From NCBI GenBank assembly GCA_964551455.1, contig CAZKDA010000107.1, positions 1 through 15,962 on the forward strand: DNA of 15,962 nt. Direction: 5' to 3'. Below, piece by piece: positions 6,937 through 14,453 of the stretch. The translations under genes were made by a program, and so were the position numbers. The notes below the pieces were generated by a model, which did not search any database, was not told the DNA's origin, and was given only the letters and a program-made list of their open reading frames with translations. Source of the DNA: JAHDHW01 sp964551455. GTDB lineage: Bacteria > Bacteroidota > Bacteroidia > Chitinophagales > Saprospiraceae. Each line of letters opens with the position of its first letter. The first letter of the stretch is position 1.

Positions 6937-7100
6937 TCAGTTACTTTTTTCACAAAGGTTTCTCCGTTTGGCTTTGATAAAAACCTGGTCAGTGATTGGG
7001 GTTGGCCTGAAGATACGCCATGCAGTTCCACAGTCTTTCGGCTTTTCAGGAAATCATCCTTACACTTCACTACAACCCTGTCGTATTGTTCTATGGTTTG
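6937..7100 (-). pseudogene. Truncated, frameshifted remnant of a DUF1599 gene
   Basis: Read on the minus strand, the frame starting at 7100 encodes QTIEQYDRVVVKCKDDFLK, the N-terminal segment of DUF1599 proteins. Around 7046-7042 one base appears to be missing (AAAAG where AAAAAG would keep frame). The match continues in the next frame as KPKDCGTAWRIFRP and ITDQVFIKAKR, up to a TGA at 6939-6937. Family members have the hallmark K-D-Y-G-x-A-W-R; here the tyrosine is cysteine. No ATG opens the first frame: a TAA at 7103-7101 precedes it. Only about 50 of the roughly 180 expected residues remain, so the 3' part has been deleted up to the DoxX gene. From memory, DUF1599 and BT_3928-family genes are often neighbours in Bacteroidota, which fits a decayed first gene of that operon. 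An intact-looking promoter is still present upstream. Confidence 0.8.
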
Positions 7101-7121
7101 TTATACTGCCCGGATTTTGCC

Positions 7122-7153
7122 CAAAGATAAAAAAATGCAATAAAAGTTGACAA
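7122..7153 (-). promoter_or_regulatory. Bacteroidota-type promoter upstream of the DUF1599 remnant and DoxX gene
   Basis: On the minus strand TTG (7153-7151) is followed after 21 bases by TATCTTTG (7129-7122), a full match to TAnnTTTG. Transcription would start near 7115, just before the DUF1599 remnant, so the remnant would form a leader of about 245 nt for the DoxX gene. No better match lies closer to the DoxX start. Confidence 0.6.
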
Positions 7154-7527
7154 CTTTTAAAATTTTGTACTTTATTTACTGAAATTCAATCTTTTAAACT
7201 TTAAAACAAATTACGGAAAATAAGAACCGGATCGCTGTTAATGAATTGGAAAATATTGTTAACCGGTTGTTAACTCTGACCTGCCTGACAAGTGAGATTT
7301 TCAGGGGATACCGACCCGCCACAGTCGGGACTTTAGGGATGGTGGGGGATATTTCCGACTTTGTCGGAACGGGGATAGTAGGGTATGAAAATATCCCCAA
7401 CAATCCCCGGTGGTCGGCCAGCCGAGCGCCTCTCTCCTAACTTGTCCCGAACCTAAGGTCGGGATCATCCCCGTACTCATACACAAAAATAGCGATCCGA
7501 CTCCAGCCGCTTCATTTTTACTACAAC
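7154..7527. other. Intergenic region upstream of yigZ with palindromes
   Basis: The left part (7154-7250) is AT-rich. At 7256-7273 two GTTAAC sites flank CGGTT, a possible operator-like arrangement. From about 7280 to 7475 the sequence is GC-richer and dominated by TCCGAC- and TCCCGA-type inverted repeats and runs of GGGGAT. Open frames over this stretch consist of the palindromes and show no protein features. I see no TAnnTTTG match for the plus-strand gene at 7528. Confidence 0.45.
7345..7398. repeat. Nested inverted repeat
   Basis: GGGGATATTT (7345-7354) pairs exactly with AAATATCCCC (7389-7398). Inside it TCCGAC/GTCGGA (7354-7368) forms a second hairpin with a 3-base loop. No T-run follows on either side. 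Confidence 0.7.
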
Positions 7528-8181
7528 ATGACAGATACCTACCGAACGATCAGCCAAAACTCAACAGGAGAATTCAAAGACCGCGGCAGCAAATTCATCG
7601 CGTATGCCTTCCCGGTTTTCAATGAAGACGACTGCATGCAAGGTTTATCTGAAACGAAAAAACTACATCCAAAAGCCCGCCACCACTGCTTTGCCTTCCG
7701 CCTTGGTCTCGACGGCAACCTTTTTCGTGCAAACGACGACGGCGAACCCTCCGGAACTGCCGGACGGCCAATACTGGGTCAGATCGACCATTTTGAGCTG
7801 ACGAATATTTGTATCATAGTAGTTCGCTATTTTGGAGGAACCAAACTTGGCACTTCCGGACTTATAAATGCTTACAAAAATGCCGCTGCTGATGCTTTGG
7901 AAAAAGCGGAGATCGTCGAAAAAACCGTAGAAGATATTTTCAAAGTCAGCTTTGATTACGCGCTGATGAGCGAAGTGATGAATGCCGTAAAAAAGTTAGA
8001 ACTGGAAATTTGTAATCAGGAATTTGCCAACACCGCCTGGCTAGAGATCGCCATCCGACAGGGAGACCGCGAACATACGCTGAAGATGTTAAAAGCCCTG
8101 GTTTCAAAAACCCGGATCGAAGAGATCGACGACAATTTCATTATCCCGGGTTTCAAAATTGAATTTCTACACACGCGATAA
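7528..8181 (+). CDS. yigZ: YigZ/IMPACT-family protein (UPF0029)
   Basis: The protein is 217 residues, close to the usual 200-210 of the family. The N-terminal domain has the family motifs KDRGSKF (17-23), HPKARHHCFAFRL (47-59), NDDGEPSGTAGRPIL (69-83) and VVRYFGGTKLGTSGL (98-112). The C-terminal part (about 140-217) corresponds to the DUF1949/ferredoxin-like domain. IMPACT homologues in eukaryotes regulate the GCN2 kinase. The bacterial YigZ proteins have an RNase-like fold and are suspected to act in translation, but the bacterial function is not settled. The gene stands alone, divergent from the DoxX unit and convergent with the giant PKD gene. The ATG at 7528 gives the usual distance to the first motif; no Shine-Dalgarno is evident. 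Confidence 0.92.
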   Translation: MTDTYRTISQNSTGEFKDRGSKFIAYAFPVFNEDDCMQGLSETKKLHPKARHHCFAFRLGLDGNLFRANDDGEPSGTAGRPILGQIDHFELTNICIIVVRYFGGTKLGTSGLINAYKNAAADALEKAEIVEKTVEDIFKVSFDYALMSEVMNAVKKLELEICNQEFANTAWLEIAIRQGDREHTLKMLKALVSKTRIEEIDDNFIIPGFKIEFLHTR

Positions 8182-8267
8182 TTGGTTTAGGTTAAATGCA
8201 CGAAAACGTTGTTAGGAAATATTTGTTATCGCAGACTGTTTTTTAACGCAATGTACTCGTTCCTAAC

Positions 8268-8373
8268 CTACCCAATCTGTGTAGATATGCACACTAACGC
8301 TTGCATCGTTACAAGTTCTGTGGGAAATAAAAAAAAGTCCCGCTGATACCGCTGATCTACGCAGATTGGGTAG
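8268..8373. repeat. Long-range 19-bp inverted repeat between convergent genes
   Basis: CTACCCAATCTGTGTAGAT (8268-8286) is the reverse complement of ATCTACGCAGATTGGGTAG (8355-8373) except for one position that can form a wobble pair. The 68-base interval holds two CGCTGAT copies (8341-8347, 8350-8356). Immediately left, TTCCTAAC (8260-8267) pairs with GTTAGGAA (8211-8218). TTTTT follows the right arm on the plus strand, so the element might also end yigZ transcripts. The CGCTGAT...ACGCAGAT wording resembles dispersed intergenic repeats I recall from Bacteroidota genomes. Confidence 0.7.
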
Positions 8374-8473
8374 TTTTTAATTCGTGGAAGTTTGTATCCT
8401 TTTCACAGTCAGTTTTTTTTAAACAGTATGTTCGTGAGTTTAACCTATAAATGGTTTCGAAAACCCGAAACTC

Positions 8474-11400
8474 TTACCGCAAAATCGTTACATCTCCTTT
8501 TTTGATAAATGGTTTTCCGTCAAGGATGCAGGTTGCCTGGATCAAATAAACATAAACCCCAATGGGCATATCTTTACCGTTGCGCTGGCCATCCCAACCC
8601 TTGTAAAAATCATCGGTTTCAAAAACCAGCCCGCCCCATCGATCAAATATCTTAAAGCTGTTGATCTCTGAGATCGTGTTGGAAATCAAATGCAACTCAT
8701 CATTGTATCCGTCATGGTTTGGTGTAAAAGTATTTGGTACCGAGATCAGGTTGCCATCACAGTGTTCAACCGCATCCATATACACCGAGAGCACAAGATC
8801 ACAACCCGTTGCCAGATCTGTAACTGTCACTTCCAACGTCATTGGAACGGAAGATGTGAAGGTTGGATTAGAACAACTACTACAACTCAAACTATCCGCC
8901 GGCGACCAGGAATATTTGTAATGGCGGTCATCGTACTCTGTTACAACAATTTCAATCGGTTGGCCGCTGATAAACGGAATTACCGCAGGAACATGGACAT
9001 TAGGCATAGGATCTACAACGACAGTCGATGTGGCTGTTCCCGGCGAGCAAGTGGTTTGCGTAGCTTCCAACACATAAGTCGTGGTTTCCAACGGAAAAGC
9101 CAGCGGTGTTTCGGCAGTAGGATCGGATAATGATCCAGCCGGCGACCAATGCCAGGTATCCGAAATCCCTTCAGGTTCGAGAATTACGGTATCTCCGTAA
9201 CAAATAATGTGGTCTTCCAAAAAGACAATCGTTTGATCCACCACGGAAATAATCACCGAATCCGTTAAGATGCAGTGGCCGTTTTCAGTAGTCAAATAAT
9301 AAGTGAAAGTCGTATCGGGTGTGATATCGGGGTTTAAAATATTCGGATCGCTCACTGCTTCCGCAGGATTCCAGGACACTGTGCCCGGTCCCCAGCCATT
9401 CAATGAAATGGTCTCGCCGACGCAGATTTCCAGGTCGGATCCGGCATCGATATCATCCTGGTTTAAAACAGTTACCAAAATTGTATCGAATATTTCACAA
9501 CCAAAATCCGCTGTAACCAAACCAACCACATAATTGGTGCTGACTTGCGGAAATGCAACCGGGTCATTGCAATCGTCACAACTCAGGCTGTTGCTGTTCA
9601 ACCAGTTGGGAGTCCCCGCGATAGTTAAGGTCAACTGTATGGAATCCCCTTCACAAATAATTTCATCATCGCCTGCAAAGGGCTGGTTTTGATCGATCAC
9701 GGCTACCTGGACAGAATCCTGAGCATCGCATCCATAAATGTTCGTCACCGTTAAAATATAAGTGGTTGTATCATCAGGACTGGCCACCGGGTTTTGGCAA
9801 TTTTCATAACAACTCAAACCTTCCGCGCTTTCATCCCAATCAAAGGACGACGTGCCTCCGTTGCTATCACTGGCAGAGAGCTGTATCGATTCCCCCAGAC
9901 AAATGGAGGTATCCGCCATAATGGCAATATCCGGGATCGAATACGGCAGCACCACAACGGTCACTTCGCTGGTATCGCTACAGCCCGAAGCATTGGTGCT
10001 GAAAAAGGTGTAAGTAGTGGTGACGGTTGGCGTTGCAATCGCTGACAAACAATTTTCACAACTTAAAGTAGCATCAGGCAACCAGGAATAAGTAAAAGCG
10101 GTACTATCAATTACCGATGCGAACAAATCCACGTGGTCGCCGATACATATTTCCGGTTCCGAAGCCCATGCTGAGGTCAATGGGGAAGTATAGAGCGGGA
10201 TGAGGTTGGAGGCGGTATCGCGGCAGCCCATATCCGATGTGACGATCAACTGAACGGGGATATTTCCACTTACGGAATAGGTATGGGCAGGATTGGCAAC
10301 ATCAGAAAAAGTTCCATCTCCAAGGTCCCATTCCCATGCGGCTATCGTTCCGAAATCTATAACGGTTTGATCCGTAAATTGTACTGCCAGCGGGACACAA
10401 CCAAAGTTAGATGATTGTCCGAAACCGGCATCCGGTATCATGCCTTTATTAATGTAATTTTCTTTTGTCAAAGTATCTGTACAAAGGCCATTGCTCACGA
10501 TGAGCTGAACATCATAAAAACCCGGTTCGTTGTAAGTGACCGTCGGTTCAAAACTATTGCTCGAACCCGGAGAGCCTCCCTCGAAATACCATTGGGTGTA
10601 TGTGATGGGATAGATGGAGTTGGTGAGATTCAAAAAGGAAACCTGTGTAGCGTTGCAAAGCACGGTGTCCAATACCAGGAAATCCACATCCAGGCCATAC
10701 AGCACTATTGGGATCGGCGATTCGATCGCTCGCTGACAATTGGTTGTATTGATGAGGATCAAATTAGGAAAGAATACACCGGTTTCAGTAAACACATGAA
10801 CTGTCGTATCCGCGATCACATTGAAAACCGTGTCGAGTTCGCCGTTACCAAAATCCCAGATGTAGTCGTAGTAATCATCCGATTGCCCATAAAATGTGAT
10901 CGTCGCAGGCACACAAGCCGTATCGATATCAAAATAAAAACTGCCCAACGGCCCTTCCAATACGATCAGTTCTTCTATCAACAAGGTATCGCTACAACTA
11001 TTGGTTGAGCTGGCGATCAGGGTTACATCAAAAGTGCCCGGAGTCGTGTAAACGTGTGGCGGATGCTCAAGATTGGAGTTGCCGCTGGCATCGCCGAAAT
11101 CCCATTCAAACTGCGTGGCGTTTTGTGAAAGATTGGTGAAATTGACCAACAGCGGCGGACAGTTGGAATAGGTTTCATCCAGATCAAAATCTGCCACCGG
11201 ATCGGCGATCACAACTTCCCGGCAATAGATTTTTTCACAACCATAAAGATCGGTAACCACCAGACATACTTCATAAGTGCCTTCCGTTGCGTACTGATGC
11301 ATCGGATTTTCGTTGGTTGATGTTGCGGCATCGCCGAAACTCCAAACATAAGTGAGGTCTAATCCTGTTGATTCATTTACAAAGATCATCTCTGCAGTGG

Positions 11401-14050
11401 TGCAGCCTAAAGTATCACCGGAAAACATTGGAACCGGCTCCGTGGCATGAATGGCATCGGGGAAGGTCATCGTGGAGTTGCAACCCCAGTCGTCAGTGAC
11501 GGTAAGGGTTACGGGATAATCTCCGGTTTCAACAAACAAATATTCAGGATTGGGTATGTCCGATGGAAATATGGAATCGCCGAACTGCCATTGCCAGTTG
11601 GTGATATTTCCAAAAAGGCTTGTGGAGTTATCAAAAAATTGTACGTTCAAAGGAGAACATCCGCCGATTGGATCGCTCGTAAATCCGGGCGTCACACCAT
11701 TCACAAAAATATCTTCATTAAAAACAGCGGTGTCAGTACAACCAAATTCATCGGTGACGATCAGTTGGATGTCGCTGTATATTCCGGGATTTTCGTATTG
11801 TAATAAAAAATTTGTACTGTCAACCGTTACGCTCCCTCCGGGCGTCACCCAATCCCACTGTTCTGCAAAAACCGACTGATCGGTGATATTAATGGTTAAT
11901 GGCGCACAACCCGCCAAGGTATCCAAAGCAAAAGCAGCTACGGGATCTTTTATACAGACATTTACGGTCTCTACATCGATGCAGCCTGTACTGTCGTTAA
12001 AAACGGTTTGGGTTACAATATAACATCCGGTATCCGGGAAAAGGAAAACGGGGTTGAACAGGATTGAAGTATCCAACTCGCCTTCCGGCAAACCAAAATC
12101 CCAATGGATAGAATCGGCTCCGTCGGATTCATCGACAAATTGAATAAAATAAGGATTGTCGCAATTTCGCTGCACCGAAAACCCGCCAACCGGAATGATC
12201 GTGATCACATAATCCTCGAGGACAAGTGTTTCAAAACAACCATAGTGAGAAGCGATCAAAGTGACATCAAAAGTGTCTGCACTGTTGTATTCGTGCGCCG
12301 GATGCTGGTCGGTTGAAAAAGTTGAATCTCCAAATTCCCAGAGCCATTCATTGACAAAATCGCTGGAAAGATCGGTGAACTGGATCGCATCGCCTGCGCA
12401 GGATTCCAACGGATTTGCTTCGAAATTTACAACCGGAGTCATCCCTACCCCGATCGCTTCAGAATAATAAACCGTATCGGTGCAGCCCAGGGCATTAGTT
12501 GCAATGAGTTGTACATCATAATACCCGGTGTCAGCTAAAACAAATGAGGGCATCGCGTCGGTTGAAACCAGCAAAGGCGTTCCGGGATCGGTGTAACTCG
12601 TATCCACCCACCATTGCCAGGAAGTGATCGGAACCACGGTAGTCGAATTATCCGAAAGCGTAACCGACAGCGGACTACATCCCGAAACTCCGGTAAAATC
12701 CATAGAAGCTTCCAATTCGATGATCCTCACCGTGTCTGTCAGAATATTCGGACAACCGGATTCGTCCGAAATGGTCAATGTCACCGGGTAAACTCCAAAT
12801 TCGGTGTAAGTATGAGAAGAATCGTTGTTTGTAGCGGTCGAGCCATCGCCGAAATCCCATTCCCAACCGGAAATGCCATTATTGGCTGACCACGAATAAT
12901 CAATCGTATGTGGCACGGTACAACTGTTGATACCTTGTATGTCAACAGATACATCCGGAGCCGTGTAAATATCGATGCATTCCACTGTGGAATCTGTTGC
13001 AACACAGCCATTGTAATATCGCGTTAGGGAAACCGTATAACAACCAGACTGGGAATAAAGATACTCCGGGTTGGTTTCCGAAGAAGTATTGCCGTCTCCA
13101 AAGTCCCAAAGCACACTATCCGCCGGAGTTAATGACTCGTCAAAAAACTGTATCGCATTTAAAATACACCCCCCTTCCTGCGACATGGAAAACGCCACGG
13201 GAAGCCCAACGTTGACCTCTCCTTCCAGTTCCAATGTATCACTGCACGAAGTGAGTTGATTTTCCGCAATAACGGTAATGGTGTATTGACCTAATTGATT
13301 ATATAATGCATCGGGAGGGCTGTTGCCCTGAAACACAGGCTGCCCATTGCCCAGATCCCAATAATAAATGGTGTTCGGTTCCGGGTCGTCATTAGAAAAA
13401 GAAACCGACAAAGGTGGTGTACAACTGAAAGCATTGCTTACCGAAACTTCAATATCCGGCGGAGATAAAACAGAGATAAAATCATTGATCGTAATAGTAT
13501 TGGTACAATTGTTCTCATCGATCACCGTCAGGTTCACAGCGTATTCATCCGGCAAAATATAGGTGTTGGTGATGGAAGGCAGGCTGCCATCGTCGATGAT
13601 CACTCCATTGGAACCGCCGACGCCCCATATCCATTCGACAATATCGCCGTCGAGCGTGGTGGTCTGGTCTTCGAAAGTCACTTCAAGGGGGCTGCAACCG
13701 ATGGTTGGAGATGCCGCGAAGTTGGGCTGCGGGAGATGGAAAACCTGGATAAAGTCATCTTTACATTCCGTGTCGGAATTTCCCTGGCTATCGGTAGCGG
13801 TAAGGCAGATGGTATATAATCCGGGCGTTCCGAAGATCCTTCCTGGGTTTTGGATGCTGGAATTAACGCCTCCGAGATTCCAGTACCAGGAAACGATATT
13901 CCCCGCAGAGGAAGTAGATTGGTCGTAAAAGGTAACCTGTAAAGAACCGCAACCGGAAGTTGCACTTGCTGAAAAATCCGCATCGACCTGTGCAAAGGCA
14001 GATGTACACACTATGGAGAATAGTACGATTAATGGGCGTAAAATGGGCAT
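8474..14050 (-). CDS. Giant PKD-repeat surface protein with T9SS type B sorting domain
   Basis: The protein is 1858 residues. A signal peptide (1-20) ends in SAFA before Q21. About 15 PKD domains of roughly 84 residues each fill 22-1286. Most show W-x-F/L-G-D or G-N, a Y/F-x-x-x-G-x-Y-x-V strand, and two cysteines, one in a GCxPL-type start and one in a late GC-x-D-T turn, suggesting a disulfide per domain. Six Ig-like modules follow (about 1287-1767), opening with ICxGD/E. Several carry a close cysteine pair (LSCENC, LSCYENC, LSCDDC, LSCSSC). The last 91 residues (1768-1858) are a gliding-motility-associated type B sorting domain: VPNTFTPNHDGYNDEL, FKIFDRWGGLVFE, GWDGQRNGK, GVYVYLIQA. It should cross the outer membrane by T9SS and act at the surface or in the medium, probably in adhesion or polymer binding. 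No catalytic domain is seen. It lies downstream of a paralogous gene at the right edge. Confidence 0.93.
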   Translation of the reverse strand: MPILRPLIVLFSIVCTSAFAQVDADFSASATSGCGSLQVTFYDQSTSSAGNIVSWYWNLGGVNSSIQNPGRIFGTPGLYTICLTATDSQGNSDTECKDDFIQVFHLPQPNFAASPTIGCSPLEVTFEDQTTTLDGDIVEWIWGVGGSNGVIIDDGSLPSITNTYILPDEYAVNLTVIDENNCTNTITINDFISVLSPPDIEVSVSNAFSCTPPLSVSFSNDDPEPNTIYYWDLGNGQPVFQGNSPPDALYNQLGQYTITVIAENQLTSCSDTLELEGEVNVGLPVAFSMSQEGGCILNAIQFFDESLTPADSVLWDFGDGNTSSETNPEYLYSQSGCYTVSLTRYYNGCVATDSTVECIDIYTAPDVSVDIQGINSCTVPHTIDYSWSANNGISGWEWDFGDGSTATNNDSSHTYTEFGVYPVTLTISDESGCPNILTDTVRIIELEASMDFTGVSGCSPLSVTLSDNSTTVVPITSWQWWVDTSYTDPGTPLLVSTDAMPSFVLADTGYYDVQLIATNALGCTDTVYYSEAIGVGMTPVVNFEANPLESCAGDAIQFTDLSSDFVNEWLWEFGDSTFSTDQHPAHEYNSADTFDVTLIASHYGCFETLVLEDYVITIIPVGGFSVQRNCDNPYFIQFVDESDGADSIHWDFGLPEGELDTSILFNPVFLFPDTGCYIVTQTVFNDSTGCIDVETVNVCIKDPVAAFALDTLAGCAPLTINITDQSVFAEQWDWVTPGGSVTVDSTNFLLQYENPGIYSDIQLIVTDEFGCTDTAVFNEDIFVNGVTPGFTSDPIGGCSPLNVQFFDNSTSLFGNITNWQWQFGDSIFPSDIPNPEYLFVETGDYPVTLTVTDDWGCNSTMTFPDAIHATEPVPMFSGDTLGCTTAEMIFVNESTGLDLTYVWSFGDAATSTNENPMHQYATEGTYEVCLVVTDLYGCEKIYCREVVIADPVADFDLDETYSNCPPLLVNFTNLSQNATQFEWDFGDASGNSNLEHPPHVYTTPGTFDVTLIASSTNSCSDTLLIEELIVLEGPLGSFYFDIDTACVPATITFYGQSDDYYDYIWDFGNGELDTVFNVIADTTVHVFTETGVFFPNLILINTTNCQRAIESPIPIVLYGLDVDFLVLDTVLCNATQVSFLNLTNSIYPITYTQWYFEGGSPGSSNSFEPTVTYNEPGFYDVQLIVSNGLCTDTLTKENYINKGMIPDAGFGQSSNFGCVPLAVQFTDQTVIDFGTIAAWEWDLGDGTFSDVANPAHTYSVSGNIPVQLIVTSDMGCRDTASNLIPLYTSPLTSAWASEPEICIGDHVDLFASVIDSTAFTYSWLPDATLSCENCLSAIATPTVTTTYTFFSTNASGCSDTSEVTVVVLPYSIPDIAIMADTSICLGESIQLSASDSNGGTSSFDWDESAEGLSCYENCQNPVASPDDTTTYILTVTNIYGCDAQDSVQVAVIDQNQPFAGDDEIICEGDSIQLTLTIAGTPNWLNSNSLSCDDCNDPVAFPQVSTNYVVGLVTADFGCEIFDTILVTVLNQDDIDAGSDLEICVGETISLNGWGPGTVSWNPAEAVSDPNILNPDITPDTTFTYYLTTENGHCILTDSVIISVVDQTIVFLEDHIICYGDTVILEPEGISDTWHWSPAGSLSDPTAETPLAFPLETTTYVLEATQTTCSPGTATSTVVVDPMPNVHVPAVIPFISGQPIEIVVTEYDDRHYKYSWSPADSLSCSSCSNPTFTSSVPMTLEVTVTDLATGCDLVLSVYMDAVEHCDGNLISVPNTFTPNHDGYNDELHLISNTISEINSFKIFDRWGGLVFETDDFYKGWDGQRNGKDMPIGVYVYLIQATCILDGKPFIKKGDVTILR

Positions 14051-14370
14051 ATTTTCAGTAAATCTGAATCCTGATTGTGTGGATTTTGATCATTTAATTT
14101 TAAACCGATAGTTTCAAAATAAAAGCAAAAAACTTTCTCATTTTGAATGAACTTGTTAATCGGTTCCGGGAATCAAATGGAAAATAAAACTGAAAAACTG
14201 GCAGGAACAATAATTTATTGTCTTAAAAAAAATTTTATTACGTTTTTCTTTGACCTTTAAAGCCTTGTAATAAAAATCAACTTTAAAATCGAGGTTATTA
14301 TGAACGATCACCCGCAAAGATAGTAATTCATCCTAAAAATTCAGAACGCATCCGGTGAAATCTGGTTTTC
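14051..14370. other. AT-rich upstream region of the giant PKD gene
   Basis: Between the terminator of the upstream paralogue and the start codon of the giant gene there are 320 bp without a gene. The stretch 14051-14310 is strongly AT-rich and without clear palindromes. If transcription starts at the box at 14322-14315, it would form a leader of about 258 nt. Confidence 0.5.
14315..14322 (-). promoter_or_regulatory. Possible -7 box for the giant PKD gene
   Basis: TATCTTTG on the minus strand is identical to the box upstream of the DoxX unit. No TTG is present 19-21 bases further upstream (only TTCT), so the -33 side is weak. It is the only exact TAnnTTTG match I found on this strand between 14051 and 14370. 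Confidence 0.4.
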
Positions 14371-14407
14371 TCACAAAAAGAAAGGCCACCGGCATGACCG
14401 GTGACCT
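14371..14407 (-). terminator. Intrinsic terminator of the right-edge paralogue
   Basis: On the minus strand AGGTCACCGG (14407-14398) pairs with CCGGTGGCCT (14392-14383), ten pairs with one wobble and a 5-base loop, followed by TTCTTTTTGTG. It begins 47 nt after the stop codon at 14454, so the two giant genes are probably transcribed separately. Confidence 0.8.
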
Positions 14408-14453
14408 GACAACTAAAGAAGCATAAATTATTAAATTATTAAAATGAATTTGT

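Noticed and set aside
7246..7440. Small plus-strand frame before yigZ
   Set aside because: It consists largely of the palindromic repeats and shows no conserved protein feature.
10415..11008. 197-codon plus-strand frame antisense to the giant PKD gene
   Set aside because: Long antisense frames are expected in a 5.6-kb coding region; the PKD reading on the minus strand is unambiguous.
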